Shown: positions 8,906-18,834, numbered from the stretch's first letter. The stretch is DNA of 64,000 nucleotides from Paguma larvata (GCA_030068075.1 CM057833.1:45403587-45467586); one strand, 5' to 3'. Notes: a model not told the origin generated them from the sequence alone. Translations and numbers: made by a program.

Positions 8906-9385
8906 GAAAGGAAAGGGAGAAGACAATTTAGAGAACAGGGACAGAGAGCACAAGAGCCCTAGAATAATACCTTATCAAGTAATAATTCTGTAACTCTCCC
9001 AATAAGAGAAATCTGCAGGTTCCTGTCAGGTTTGCATACAGGGGCTGAAATGCACATGTCCTGCTGATATCAAATTGAAGCGGGCAATGATTTTGCATGA
9101 AAATGAAGATGTGTCTCCCAGTGTTGAGAGTGATGTGCACAGTCTAAATGGGGGTTGTCCATGTGTGATCATTCACCCAGAATCCAGCTCATGAGAAGGT
9201 TAGGACAATCAAATTGATGGTTTTAGGTTGGCAAACCACACCTTTCCATTTTAGTGTCTATGACCTCCAGGCATCGACAGTAACAAACATTGGGCTACAG
9301 TCACAGTTGCAGTCCTGGATCTGTAACTGGAATTTTGGAACCCATTAGGCTAGCTAAACAGTGCTCTCCCACTGAACTCTTAGCT
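8906..9385. other. Unique DNA with a CNE-like core
   Basis: No repeat is recognised. The part 8985-9130 holds an octamer-like ATTTTGCATGAAAA at 9090-9103 and a steady mixed composition that looks selectively kept. This is inference from appearance only. Confidence 0.35.
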
Positions 9386-9389
9386 CTCC

Positions 9390-9480
9390 TCCACAAAATT
9401 CCTTTAGGGCAGAACCAAGTCTGAAATGACATCATACGCTAGACTCCAGTATAGTCCCTGTATGCTGAATGAATGAGCAA
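9390..9480 (+). repeat. L2 3' end
   Basis: 'agggcagaaccaagtctgaa' and 'tagtccctgtatgctgaatg' then 'aatgagcaa' match the sense L2 terminus. Confidence 0.5.
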
Positions 9481-9499
9481 TAGCAATAGCAAATAAATC

Positions 9500-9597
9500 T
9501 GAATCTCAGAGTCATCACATGTATAAGGGGGCTAAACCATGAACCTCACAGGGTTATCCAGAGGCTCTTTGTAGGTTGTATTAAACATTTGGTTTCT
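9500..9597 (+). repeat. MIR-like fragment
   Basis: 'aatctcagagtcatcacatg', 'tataagggggctaaacc' and 'cctcacagggttatccagag' are compatible with the sense MIR 3' half. Weak. Confidence 0.4.
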
Positions 9598-9851
9598 CCT
9601 ACCAGAAATGGCACTAATAGTTTTAGTAGAAATGGAGAAAGTACAAACACCAGCCATAATTTTCACTTCCAAATTTCACACAAATGCAAATTAAATACAA
9701 CCAAGTGTGGTGAGAAGAATTAGAAAGAAACGCTCAAAATAGAGAAAGATTTGGGCATTAAAGTCACTGCACTGACGAGCAGCTTTCTTTCTATGGTTAC
9801 TTTGCAAGTTCAAAATATGTTAAACAAGGCTAAGTACAAATTTGAAACATC
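9598..9851. other. Anonymous AT-rich DNA
   Basis: No gene or recognised repeat. Confidence 0.4.
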
Positions 9852-9867
9852 AAAAAAAGTAAACTTT

Positions 9868-10069
9868 AACGATAACCCACAACTCTCGGACCAACTATGA
9901 GGGAGGGAGATAAAACATAAGAGACTCTCAAAGACTAAGAAAAAACTGAAGGTAAGGGGGATGAGGGAGGGGGGAGAGGGGGTGATGGGCATTAAAAAGG
10001 GCACATGTTGGGATGAACACTGGGTGTTATATGTAAACCAATTTGAAAATAAACTATTATAAAATTTAA
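9868..10069 (+). mobile_element. 5'-truncated carnivore L1, 3' end only, with 16-bp target duplication
   Basis: 'acataagagactctcaaaga', 'gatgggcattaaaaagggc' and 'tgggatgaacactgggtgtt' are hallmarks of the carnivore L1 3' UTR, followed by a poly-A tail. Flanking direct repeats AAAAAAAGTAAACTTT lie at 9852-9867 and 10070-10085 and are identical, so this is a fairly recent target-primed insertion. It keeps no ORF1 or ORF2. The first 25-30 bases do not match the L1 3' UTR that I know. Confidence 0.92.
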
Positions 10070-10139
10070 AAAAAAAGTAAACTTTGCATACCACCTTGCT
10101 CTTCATAAGACAGTTTCTTATTATTCTGTTCATTAATTT

Positions 10140-10258
10140 GTATATTTATTTAGCAAAGTGTTACTGAACACTGTTTGTGAATCCACCACTTGGAAGGATA
10201 TGCAGATGAACCATGTACCTCAAGAGCTGACTTTCTGATGGAAGAGAAAACAATTCGA
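10140..10258 (-). repeat. L2 3' end
   Basis: 'agatgaaccatgtacctcaa' then 'gagctgactttctgatgg' follow the antisense L2 end ('gtgaacaaaacagacaaagtccctgccctcatggagcttacattct'). Diverged. Confidence 0.5.
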
Positions 10259-10335
10259 AACTTACTTGATTTTCCTAACTACCCTATAAGAATGGCCAGA
10301 TAATACAATCTCAGTTTTACAGTTCTAATAAATGG
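10259..10335 (-). repeat. MIR fragment
   Basis: 'cctaactaccctataagaat' and 'caatctcagttttacag' match antisense MIR. It stops where a sense MIR begins; a matching antisense piece lies at 10610-10700. Confidence 0.5.
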
Positions 10336-10344
10336 AAGGACAGA

Positions 10345-10580
10345 GTTTTATTGATAGAGAACTCCAACTTTGTAGTCAGGAGAGTGAATCACTAGATTTG
10401 CCACCTTCTTACTGGAATACCTGGGGTGAGTTACCTAAGTTCTCTGTGCCTCAGTTTACTTATCTGACGGATAGCAATAATTGGTCCTTCTTCAAGCAGA
10501 TTAAATCAGTTATCGTAAAAAAAAAAAAAAGCCCACAAAGCACTTAACATATACGGCCTCTTAATAAGTGTCAGTTTCAT
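10345..10580 (+). repeat. MIR SINE remnant
   Basis: 'gttctctgtgcctcagttta' is a near-consensus MIR core. It is preceded by 'ctttgtagtcaggagagt' and followed by 'aagcacttaacatatac'. It contains an A14 run at 10519-10532. Confidence 0.8.
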
Positions 10581-10609
10581 ATTCTCATCATTATAAGTTT
10601 TATTAATGT

Positions 10610-10700
10610 TATTATTAATAGTACTAGTATTAGATTTACCTAAGATCACATGATTAATAAGTTTTGGAATGGAATTCAAAGCCATATCCTCTAAGACAAA
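10610..10700 (-). repeat. MIR fragment
   Basis: 'tttacctaagatcacatgat' then 'taataagttttggaatgga' fits the antisense MIR segment 'gcccaaggtcacacagctagtaagtggcag'. It may be the far half of the MIR seen at 10259. Confidence 0.55.
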
Positions 10701-11094
10701 TATCTGTGCATATCTCCTATGAAAAGTAGGCTGATGAACACGAAATCATGGCGTGGAAGGAGGCTCTAGTTCTTCTTCTAGTGTCTAGTGATCATTTGGC
10801 CTGTCATCGAGATTCTCACTCCAACTGTAAAAATTAACCCTGAAGCACCTGTCACAATTAGAATGCTCGTATGCCTTGAGTTGAGTCCTCTCTCACTCTC
10901 TAGCTTTCCCCATCAGCTATCATTCAGACCTCGGCAGTAACAGAAAGACTTGGCCTTCTGTGTCATGAGAACCTCTTGGAGCCAGTGATTATATTCTGAC
11001 AGCCTCTAGGATGATTAACAACCAGCATTTACAGCATGAAATGGGTCACACTTGAAATACATGCAAGCGATGTACAGAATTTATGATAACATTG
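10701..11094. other. Anonymous DNA
   Basis: No recognised gene, RNA or repeat. Confidence 0.45.
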
Positions 11095-11285
11095 CTCATC
11101 CTAAGCAAAGGGGCTGTGCCATTTTTATTCACTCACTCAACATTCATCAAGCCACATTTATGTGTCAGCAACTGGGCTAGACACTGGGGCCGCAGAGAAC
11201 AGAACACAGTCCTTGCTCTCAGAGACATTCAGACTAGAAAAATGCTCTCAGGTTCTCCAGGGAAGGATCTTATTTTTTCATGGTT
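11095..11285 (-). repeat. L2 3' end
   Basis: 'ttcactcactcaacattcat', 'gtgtcagcaactgggctaga' and 'cactggggccgcagagaac' are a clear antisense L2 terminus ('attcattcaacaaatatttattgagc … caggcactgtgctaggc'). Confidence 0.75.
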
Positions 11286-11289
11286 CTAA

Positions 11290-11400
11290 AGAATGATAGG
11301 TCATCTGCTCTGTCATTTTCCAGAGGAGTAAACTGAGGCCCAAAGATGTAAAGCGACTCATCCAAGGACACAAAGGAAGTTCCTGGAAGGCTTGATTAGA
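11290..11400 (-). repeat. MIR fragment
   Basis: 'gaggagtaaactgaggccca' then 'aagcgactcatccaaggaca' is the antisense MIR core. Confidence 0.75.
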
Positions 11401-11624
11401 TGTTTTAAGCAAAGGCATGATCCCTCACAGATAAAAAATACAAATGTTCATAGGCTGAGGATATAAAGAGGTCTGGGGTTTCTCTAGGGCCTACCTTGAT
11501 TTCCTTTTGACCTTGGACATGGGGCTTGCTGATGAGTCTCAAGGCTGCCGTATGGAACGTCCATTGCTGCTCCTTGACAAGAGCTCTTTGGGGTATTTAA
11601 AAATACATTACACGATGCGATAGC
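11401..11624. other. Anonymous DNA
   Basis: No recognised gene or repeat. Confidence 0.4.
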
Positions 11625-11866
11625 TGGAGTGTATTCTCATGGATGGTTACACGGGAGTCACAGTTCCACTCCCTGCTCTGTCACTGAGACTGCATGATTG
11701 ACGGCCTGGGTGCTGGTGACCCTGGGCCAAATCTCTTAATGTTCTCTCCTCCTCTGCAGAATGGCGAGGACAATGGGAGTTCCCAGGCACACGGGTCCAT
11801 TGTGAGGATGGATTGTTTCTCCATGCCTATAAAACTCTTTGAGTTCCACTGAGAAAGGCTAGATTA
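11625..11866 (+). repeat. MIR SINE remnant
   Basis: 'gggagtcacagttccactcc', 'tgctctgtcactgagactgc', 'ctgggccaaatctcttaatg' and 'ctctgcagaatggcgaggac' are in sense MIR order; the 3' part 'cataaaactctttgag' completes it. Confidence 0.78.
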
Positions 11867-12054
11867 TTATGATCCCCTCGAGAGTTCCCCTTCCTTGCTA
11901 ACAAAAGTGAAATTGTACTTTATCTCATTAGCTACACATTATATATTGGTCACCTACCAAGAACTTGTAGATTTCACATGTAAATTAGCCTGGGCCTAGA
12001 GGCCTGCAGCCAAAACGGAATAAAAAGCGGGTGAGGTGTGAGCCATACTGAACT
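11867..12054. other. Anonymous DNA
   Basis: No recognised gene or repeat. Confidence 0.4.
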
Positions 12055-12262
12055 AGGTGTCCTGGGGCTTGGATTCTCAAATTGGCTCTGTCCCTTGTCT
12101 ATCTGTGCGGCAAACTTCTGGACCTCTCTCCTGACTTCCCTGGCACTCGTCAAATGGAGATAATGATCCTATCCTTGTTTTCCCTGTGTTGCAGAATGGC
12201 CATGGGGCCCACAGAAGAATACAGACATGCAGGCACTTTGTAAATAGCAAAGCCATGTATAA
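12055..12262 (+). repeat. MIR SINE remnant
   Basis: 'cttggattctcaaattggct', 'ctgtcccttgtctatctg' and 'ggacctctctcctgacttcc' then 'gtcaaatggagataatgat' fit sense MIR, with 'cactttgtaaatagcaaag' at the end. Confidence 0.75.
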
Positions 12263-12555
12263 GCATCAGAATATAACTAATATGGATGGCTTCTAGCTTA
12301 TGGAAAGCTTGTCTCAAAAGTTTGCAGGTCACAGATTGAAATCTTGGGACATAAACTCTCCTCAAAATAATGCCATGCATAGAAATTAGGTTCCCGGGCA
12401 AGAATCCTACTTAGCCCCAAACTGTGAAAAAATACAGTATAAAAGGTACAATTTCTATTTTACCCAATCATATTAACAATGTATTATCGCCAAGAAAATG
12501 CATTCTGGTCCTAAGACCCCCAGAAGACATCTCCCTTTCCAGCAACTTTAAGTGG
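12263..12555. other. Anonymous DNA
   Basis: No recognised gene or repeat. Confidence 0.4.
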
Positions 12556-12760
12556 TAGGAGGTCGCAAACTTAGGAACAAGACAGGTGGAGTTCAAGTCA
12601 TACCACTGCTACTCCTCAGTTATGTGACTACAGACAAATGAATGAACCTCTCTGATCTCCAGTCTCCTCATCTGTGAAATGTAACGGTGATGATGACCAC
12701 CTTGGAACTGTTAAATGAAGCTCAGAGTAAACAGTATGCCCAGGACAGTTCCTTTCCTCT
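12556..12760 (+). repeat. MIR SINE remnant
   Basis: 'ggagttcaagtcataccact', 'tcagttatgtgactacagac' and 'ctcctcatctgtgaaatgta' are clear sense MIR landmarks. Confidence 0.82.
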
Positions 12761-12839
12761 ACATGAAGAGCTCGCTGTCTTCATTTGCATAAAGAAGGCA
12801 CCTTTCCACAGCTCCACCATAATCTCTCCTGAGGAGGCT

Positions 12840-12925
12840 GAGGTGTAGGGCTACTCCAGGGTGAGAGCTCTGGCCTTAGCCTCCCTTGCTGGCTCTACAT
12901 ATGGGTAAGTGACTCATAATCATCA
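12840..12925 (+). repeat. MIR 5' fragment
   Basis: 'gtgagagctctggccttagc' and 'ttgctggctctacatatggg' match the start of sense MIR. Truncated. Confidence 0.5.
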
Positions 12926-12984
12926 AAGGCACCATACATGGCTACCAGAGCCACCTCTTGAGTCAACAGGAGCAAACCAATGGA

Positions 12985-13312
12985 AAAAATTCTCTACTGC
13001 AGTGAAACTACTCTGTATGATACAACACCATCAAGGTGGATATAGGTCATTACACATTTGCCCAAAGCCACAAAATGTACATGACTGAGAGTGAACCCTA
13101 ATGTACACTACAGATTAGGAGTAATGATGATGGGTCAATGTAGGTTTATCAGTGTAATAAGTGCATCACTCTGGTGGGGGATGTTGACCTTGGGGGAGGC
13201 TATGCACGTGTGGGGACAGGGGATATACGGGAAATCTCTGTACTTTCTGTTCAGTTTTGCTCTGAACCTAAAACTGCTCTAAAAAAAGTAAGTCTTTAAA
13301 AAAATTCTCTCG
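12985..13312 (+). repeat. L1M 3' UTR
   Basis: A long run of recognised L1M 3' UTR sequence: 'gtgaaactactctgtatgat', 'gagtgaaccctaatgtacac', 'ctctggtgggggatgttgac', 'gggggaggctatgcacgtgt' and 'ctaaaactgctctaaaaaaa'. Sense orientation, ending in an A-rich tail. Confidence 0.85.
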
Positions 13313-13539
13313 TGGTATTGAATGTAGACTGTAAACCATCAATCCAATTCCTTTACTAAATCACATTTCATTCTGACCCTCAGTGGCCTGTAAGTCCGGG
13401 TTTACCAACTTAAAACACAACAATGAACTTGAAGGTACATTCCTTAATATTTTATATTTGCATTAGGCTTCCAATATGGTCATGAGAATTATCTCTTTCT
13501 TTGGAAGCTAGTAACTACTAAAGAATTTTTTTTTTTGCT

Positions 13540-14475
13540 TTTCCCACAACACTATGCAAACTTTCAAATGTACAGAACAATTCTATAATGAACTCCCATA
13601 TAACCATTCCTAAACATATTACTAATTTTTTTTCACATATCTGTCTATCCATCTCTATTATCATTCATTAATTCATTTTAACTTTTGATGCATTTTAAAT
13701 TAAATTGAAGACATCTGTGCATTTTCTCCCTAAATACTTTAGCATGAATCTCATTAACTACAGTTTAACATATGTGGTTTTTGTTCAAAACTTGCCATTC
13801 TTTTTCTTTGGAGGTAAAGGTTAGATATAGGTAAAGGTACAAATCTTAAGTGAACTTTCACACTAAGTTGTAACAATGCCTATACTTATGTAAGCAAGGC
13901 CCTTATTGAGAAATTAAATACTGCCATTGTTCCCTCAGGAGTCCATTCTCATTCAGGCTCTAGAGACAACCACTATTCCTTTTATTTTTAATTCATGATA
14001 GTTTTTGCCTATTCTAGAACTTCATATAAATGGGATCAAATAGTATGTATTTTTTCTGTCTAAGGATTCTTTTATTCAACATATTTTTGAGATTCACGCA
14101 TGATATTGTGTGTATCAATAAATTATTCCTTTTTATTACTGATCGGTATTCATTTGTACAATATACCACAATTTGATTGTCTATTTCTTACTAACAAACA
14201 CATGGCTATTTCCAGTTTGGGGCCAGAATGAAGAAATCTGCTACGAATATGCTCATGAAAGTCTTTCACAGGTAGGGGTTTTCCTTCTCTTTGGCAAATG
14301 ACAAATTGCAGATATGCTGGGCATAGCTCAGGTGTGTGTTCAATTTTATAAGAAAGTAACAAACCCTTTTCCAGTGTGGATACGCCATCTTACACTCCCA
14401 CAAATGATGTAGGAGAACAGTAGTATGGTAACATTTGGGGTTATCTGTCTTAATTTTAGCCAGTTTTTTTTGTGT
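13540..14475 (-). repeat. L1M LINE, antisense, about 0.9 kb
   Basis: Read on the reverse strand this is the ORF2 end and 3' UTR of an old L1M. On the plus strand, 'ctattctagaacttcatata' with 'aatgggatcaaatagtatgt', 'ccacaatttgattgtctatt', 'ctatttccagtttggggcc' and 'ccatcttacactcccac' follow the known order. Many indels; no usable frame. Confidence 0.85.
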
Positions 14476-14679
14476 GTGTGATGTGTTCTGTTATCTCGTT
14501 GTGTGAAAATGGATGTTTAAAAGACTTAAAGTTTTGTGAAAATAATTTAAATGAAACTTCTATGAGACACAAAATATTTCAGGGAGTTATAATTCTAGTT
14601 GTATTATATTTGGATGTGTAGTGAACTAGAGGGTTAAGAGCAAGAGAAGCTGTGTGCTGTCATTGTCAAAACACTGAGA
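14476..14679. other. Anonymous AT-rich DNA
   Basis: No recognised gene or repeat. Confidence 0.4.
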
Positions 14680-14956
14680 TAATAATAAGTATAGCTGATA
14701 TAATACGCTTATGTTCCAGGGAGGCTTCCAAGCTCTTTACATGCATAAAACCCCGGTAACCAGCATGTACTGAACGGTGACTGTGTGCTAAACACCTAGC
14801 ACTTTACTGATCTAATTTGATCTTCTCTACAACTTTGCTGAGTCAGTATCGAATGCCATTTTCCATAGATGAAGAATCTGATTTGCTGAAGACCAGTGTA
14901 TGACGGGCCCAGGATCTGAAGCTCTGTTGATCTAACTCTGTGACCCATGCTCTGGG
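14680..14956 (-). repeat. Two adjoining MIR fragments
   Basis: The left piece (to about 14755) has 'ccaagctctttacatgcata'. The right piece has 'tgactgtgtgctaaacacct' with 'agcactttactgatctaatt', 'gccattttccatagatgaag' and 'ctgaagaccagtgtatgacg'. Both antisense. Confidence 0.72.
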
Positions 14957-15400
14957 TATGGCACCACCCTGCCTCACTGCCTCATGGTCACCCTGAGACA
15001 GAAGACGTTGCGTCATGGATCCTTCTCCTTGCATTTGATTCAAAGTACCAAGCATCTTTCAAGTTTCCACCTGAGCAAACTGTAAGGCAGGGCTATGACT
15101 TTTGCTGGTTCAGCACTCTGCCAGAGAGAGGAAACAAAATTTCTGTGACCCAGGAAGCTAGGAGTTTGTCTCCCCTAAGGCAAGTCATTTCTGGCTGTTT
15201 CGATTTCATTCACTTAGCAACTTCTGAGACTCAACCTCCATTCACTCTCTGGAAGTTAAAATCGAGGCCTAATTGAGATACACATCTCCTGCCGCCAGCT
15301 TCAGACCCTATGCTGACTAACGTCTGCACAGAGGCTAATTAGTGAGGCAACCCGACACCTGTCACAGCACAGCTAGTCTTGCTTGTAAGGCAGGCGGGGG
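14957..15400. promoter_or_regulatory. Unique segment, candidate conserved non-coding element
   Basis: No repeat is recognised. The part 15230-15370 has two homeodomain-type cores (TAATTGAG at 15270-15277, CTAATTAG at 15335-15342) and a bHLH-type CACCTG at 15357-15362 within 100 bp, plus retained CpGs. The 109-codon frame 14947-15276 matches no family. Function is inferred from appearance only. Confidence 0.35.
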
Positions 15401-15591
15401 AGTGGGTAGGAGCATCTGTTCTGGAGTCAGAGAGACCTGCATTTGACTTCTGACTAGTTCATGTTCTAGCTGGTTGCTTCTGAGTAAGTTGTGTTATCTT
15501 GCTAAGACTCACTGCATCTGTAAAATGGGCATAATGAACTCAATATATGCATCATGGAGTTGTTGTGAGTATAAATCAAGGTAATGACTAA
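15401..15591 (+). repeat. MIR SINE, main part (interrupted by a CAN SINE)
   Basis: 'ctggagtcagagagacctgc', 'tcactgcatctgtaaaatgg' and 'catggagttgttgtgagta' are strong sense MIR landmarks. The MIR tail resumes at 15833. Confidence 0.85.
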
Positions 15592-15609
15592 AATATTCAC
15601 CATAGTTCA
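15592..15609. repeat. Target-site duplication, left copy
   Basis: The 18-bp sequence AATATTCACCATAGTTCA is repeated exactly at 15815-15832 on the other side of the SINE. Confidence 0.95.
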
Positions 15610-15814
15610 GAGTGCATGGGTGGCTCAGTTGGTTAAGCACCCAGCTTGATTATGGCTCATGTCATGATCTTGTGGTTCCTGAGTTTGAGCCCCGCATCCG
15701 GCTCTGTGCTGGCAGCACAGAGCTTGCTTGAGAGTCTCTCCCGACCCCTCATCTCGACCCACCTGTACCTTCTCTCTCAAATTAAATAAATCTTAAAAAA
15801 TTTTTTAAATCAAT
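15610..15814 (+). repeat. CAN SINE, long form, inserted in a MIR
   Basis: Head 'gagtgcatgggtggctcagt', B box 'gagtttgagccccgcat', 'tgctggcagcacagagc', CT-rich body and the tail 'attaaataaatcttaaaaaa'. It is bounded by an exact 18-bp duplication of MIR sequence, which fixes both edges. Confidence 0.95.
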
Positions 15815-15870
15815 AATATTCACCATAGTTCATGAACTAGTGCTCAAGAAATGTCAAGTATCATTATGGT
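15815..15870 (+). repeat. Target-site duplication (right copy) and MIR 3' end
   Basis: 15815-15832 repeats the left duplication; 'tgctcaagaaatgtcaagta' then completes the interrupted MIR (consensus 'gcgctcaataaatgttgg'). Confidence 0.85.
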
Positions 15871-15984
15871 GATTTTTTAGTGATGTCTGTCTTTATTTGA
15901 GATCAAATGATATGTGTTACTACCAGGGTAGTGAATATCAATAGGTCAATGTTAGGAGAAGGAGAAAAAGAGAATGAACACTTA

Positions 15985-16132
15985 TTCAATACCAACTAAA
16001 TGCTGGATTACCTATATTAACATTTTTAATGATTCTGGGAGGGTGGTTAGTATTCCCATTTTACAGATGAGGAAAACAAGTCACAAAGTGGTTAAGTAAC
16101 ATAACCAAGGACAATAAAGCGTCATAGGATCA
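15985..16132 (-). repeat. MIR SINE remnant
   Basis: 'cccattttacagatgaggaa' is an exact 20-base MIR core, with 'gtggttaagtaacataacca' after it. Antisense. Confidence 0.88.
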
Positions 16133-16314
16133 CCAACAACAGAAAAACAGAAAGGATTGCATAAAAAAATTCCTCTGTGCAGATATTGTGTCAGGCTGCC
16201 CACGGACGCTGGAAATGCTGGGGACTAACTGTTTGACTTGGCCGGTGAAGCAGGACACTTGAAACAGACCTCAATTTTTGCAGTGGAGAGAACATGTTAA
16301 AGAAAGATATAAAA

Positions 16315-16448
16315 AGAAAAGGATAGGCCCCATTGTTGAAAGACCTGATTTTAATCTCAGGCTTCCTATCTTTCCTGAAGCGTGACCTTGGGATAGGTAC
16401 CTGGTTATTGTGAATCTTGGCTTTCTTATCTAGAAAATGGGCACATTT
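16315..16448 (+). repeat. MIR fragment
   Basis: 'gaagcgtgaccttgggatag' and 'tttcttatctagaaaatggg' fit sense MIR. Confidence 0.6.
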
Positions 16449-16654
16449 TTGGAGGATCACAAAAGTAACTACACAGTGAAATATAAAGCACTATAGGCAG
16501 GTTATTCCAAAGAAGATAGGGGCCCTTAAACAAATCATCAGCCTTGAGAAGGAAAGGCTCACACAACCATACCCCACGCTGGCTAATTGATTGTCCATCT
16601 GTGATCACTGGCTGGAGCTTGGACTTCAGTTACATTTAACTCAGACCACCTTCT
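16449..16654. other. Anonymous DNA
   Basis: No recognised gene or repeat. Confidence 0.4.
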
Positions 16655-16978
16655 GAATTGATTGATCCTCTGTCTTCTCCATCCAAGCTACCATCAGTTC
16701 CTTCCCAGGTTTCTGATTATGACTGCAACCAGTCTTCCTGCTTTTCCTCTGCCTCTTCATCCCATTACAACCCTTTTTACTTTTAAACATATAAAATAGA
16801 TCACATCACCTACCTGCTTAGAACCCATTAGTGGTATCCATTTGCTTTTATAATTGAATCCAAAATCTCAAATCTGCCTTCTCTGTTGCCTTAGGAGCTT
16901 CTTGAGAGTAAGGTCAATTTCTTAGGATGGTGGAAAGCATTGATGAATGCTCAGTGCAGGGTCTTAAATGCATATGAA
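16655..16978 (+). repeat. L2 LINE fragment
   Basis: 'agatcacatcacctacctgc' then 'ttagaacccattagtggta' follow the L2 segment 'cagatcatgtcactcccctgcttaaaaccc'; 'agcttcttgagagtaaggtc' fits the L2 terminus. Sense, diverged. Confidence 0.68.
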
Positions 16979-17309
16979 ATACAGTTACAATCAGGACTGA
17001 TTCCAGGCAGTATATGTCTGCAGGATCACACAGATGCTTATATTTCCATCCTGTTCCATCACCACTGATCCAAAGCCCCTCCACAGATCCCCCTGATCCC
17101 CACTGGCCATGGGTACTGTCCCAGTACCATTCCATACCTAACAGCAACTAAAGTGTTAACATCTGCCTGGTGTGGTGGGGGCCCTGTCCTTGCACTGTTT
17201 CTCTTTGCTTACTCAGTGCTGTCCCAAACTAGCTGTTACTAAATATTTTCAGTGTCCCCTCATTACTCATTACTTTTCAGTGTTGTTCAAACAAATTTCT
17301 CATGAAGTG
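16979..17309. other. Anonymous DNA
   Basis: No recognised gene. Possibly degraded repeat; nothing specific seen. Confidence 0.4.
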
Positions 17310-17632
17310 AATGAAGCTGCTGTAAGAGAATATCACAGAGTGGGTGGCTGAAACAATAGACCTTGAACTCTCACACTTTTGGAGGCAGGAAGTCAAAGAT
17401 CAGGGTGCCACCACGTTGGGTTCTTGATGAAGGCCCTCTTCCTGGTTTATAGATGGCCATCTCTTCTTGTATGCTCACATGCTGAAGAGACAGCACTCTG
17501 GTCTCTCCATCCCTCTTTAAAGGCACTAATCCCATTCACTCGAGTTCCACCCTCATGGCCTAATTACCTACCAAAAGCCCCACCTCCAAATTCGAGGGTA
17601 CTGGGGATTTATGCTTCAACATACGCGTGCGC
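17310..17632 (-). repeat. MLT1-type MaLR LTR
   Basis: Antisense MLT1 landmarks in order: 'cacagagtgggtggctgaaa', 'tggaggcaggaagtcaaaga', 'tcctggtttatagatggcca', 'ccaccctcatggcctaatta' and 'ggggatttatgcttcaacat'. A solitary LTR relic of an ancient ERVL-MaLR element; no internal viral sequence is present. Confidence 0.85.

Positions 17633-17636
<4 letters not shown>

Positions 17637-17675
<39 letters not shown>
17637..17675. repeat. (CA)n microsatellite
   Basis: About 19 uninterrupted CA units directly after the antisense MLT1 and a small CpG-containing run 'acgcgtgcgcac'. Probably polymorphic. Confidence 0.97.
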
Positions 17676-17677
<2 letters not shown>

Positions 17678-17719
17678 ATTCCCTAACAGTGAAGGCCCCA
17701 AAACAATTATCTAACAAGC

Positions 17720-17942
17720 AGATTTATAGTTAGGTTTGTTCAACTTAACTCATCTTACCCTGTCTCATCTTCAAAGCTTTAAAATGCTGTTTACCCTTCA
17801 GAAAAAGTCTCCCATCTATCCCATCTGGTCCCCACTCTTGCCTTTACCCAGCTGACTGTTCCTTGTTGTTGAGTCTCAGCCTAGAGGTCATTTCTCCTAG
17901 GACACCTTGACACTGCAGGTCAAGGAGGCAGAGTGCACGGCC
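17720..17942 (+). repeat. L2 LINE fragment
   Basis: 'gagtctcagcctagaggtca' then 'tttctcctaggacacctt' corresponds to L2 'caggtctcagctcaaatgtcacctcctcagagaggcc'. Sense. Confidence 0.62.
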
Positions 17943-17984
17943 TTGTCCCAAATCTGGACTTGTCTCCCTAGTAGGCCGAAAGTT

Positions 17985-18155
17985 CAAATTTGTACTATTC
18001 TTCACAAAGCATTTATGATCCCCTTTCACAGATGCTGAAGGCAAGGCCACATGAGGCCAAGGAGCATGCCTCCACGTACTTGGTAAATGGTAGGCCAGCT
18101 TTCGCAGGGAAGTCTGGTCTGGGGCCAGGCTCGTGTCTTCCTACTTCTCAGTCCC
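17985..18155 (-). repeat. MIR-like fragment, probably inside the L2
   Basis: 'gatcccctttcacagatgct' then 'gaaggcaaggccacatgagg' fits antisense MIR. It separates L2 pieces at 17720 and 18156. Confidence 0.45.
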
Positions 18156-18218
18156 ATGCATCTAGCCCTATGTCTAGAGAGTACATTAAAGCCTCAATAA
18201 ATGTTGGATGAACAAGGA
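18156..18218 (+). repeat. L2 3' end
   Basis: 'cctatgtctagagagtacat' and 'taaagcctcaataaatgttg' then 'gatgaac' are a sense L2 terminus, likely the end of the element begun at 17720. Confidence 0.65.
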
Positions 18219-18637
18219 GCCTCACAACAATTTTTAAGAAACTTTGTCCACTTTATGCAAATCTAACACATACCATGAAAGGTTGGGATATTCTATTATT
18301 TCTACAGAGGGTGAAGCCTACGGTAATAATGATGAAAACAAATACTGAAATGACCACAGAGGGAATTAAGAGTCCTAAGAAAACTCAGTATCTCCCTCAC
18401 TGCATCCACACCTGGGGTTTCCCTGAACAAGGGAAGTCTTCAGAGATTCTGGGCTTGGTTTCAATGAGGGAGGAAGGTCCTTCCAAGTCCAGGGCAACAA
18501 ATTTCAGGAGACTGAGGGACACAGTGCCTGCTGCATGCTGATACTCACTACATAATTTGCTGGATGAGCAACTATTCCAAAAAGAAGAGGTCTTAGAAAT
18601 TTCAAGGAAGATAGAGTTATTGTTGACAGTTGCTGCA
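18219..18637. other. Anonymous DNA
   Basis: No recognised gene or repeat. The 88-codon frame 18275-18541 has no known domain. Confidence 0.4.
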
Positions 18638-18832
18638 CTGGGCTCATAAGGAACTCACCTCCTTGACACCAAACTCAGAATCACTAATATCTGCATCTTA
18701 CTTTCTCACCTTAGAAAAAAGGTGGTCACAAGGGCCCAGAGTAGTTAAGTGACTTGCCCAAGGTTGCACAGCCAGTGAGGCAAAAGTCGAGGATGAGAAC
18801 TTCAGTCTCCTATCCCAGTGCTTCCTGAATTT
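18638..18832 (-). repeat. MIR SINE remnant
   Basis: 'agttaagtgacttgcccaag' then 'gttgcacagccagtgaggca' is near-consensus antisense MIR. Confidence 0.88.
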
Positions 18833-18834
18833 AA

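Noticed and set aside
8558..8962. Lysine/arginine-rich and serine/leucine-rich frames on both strands
   Set aside because: They are translations of a CTTT/CTTC microsatellite.
17310..17632. Possible provirus next to the MLT1 LTR
   Set aside because: There is no second LTR in matching orientation nearby and no internal viral sequence; all MLT1-type copies here are solitary LTRs.
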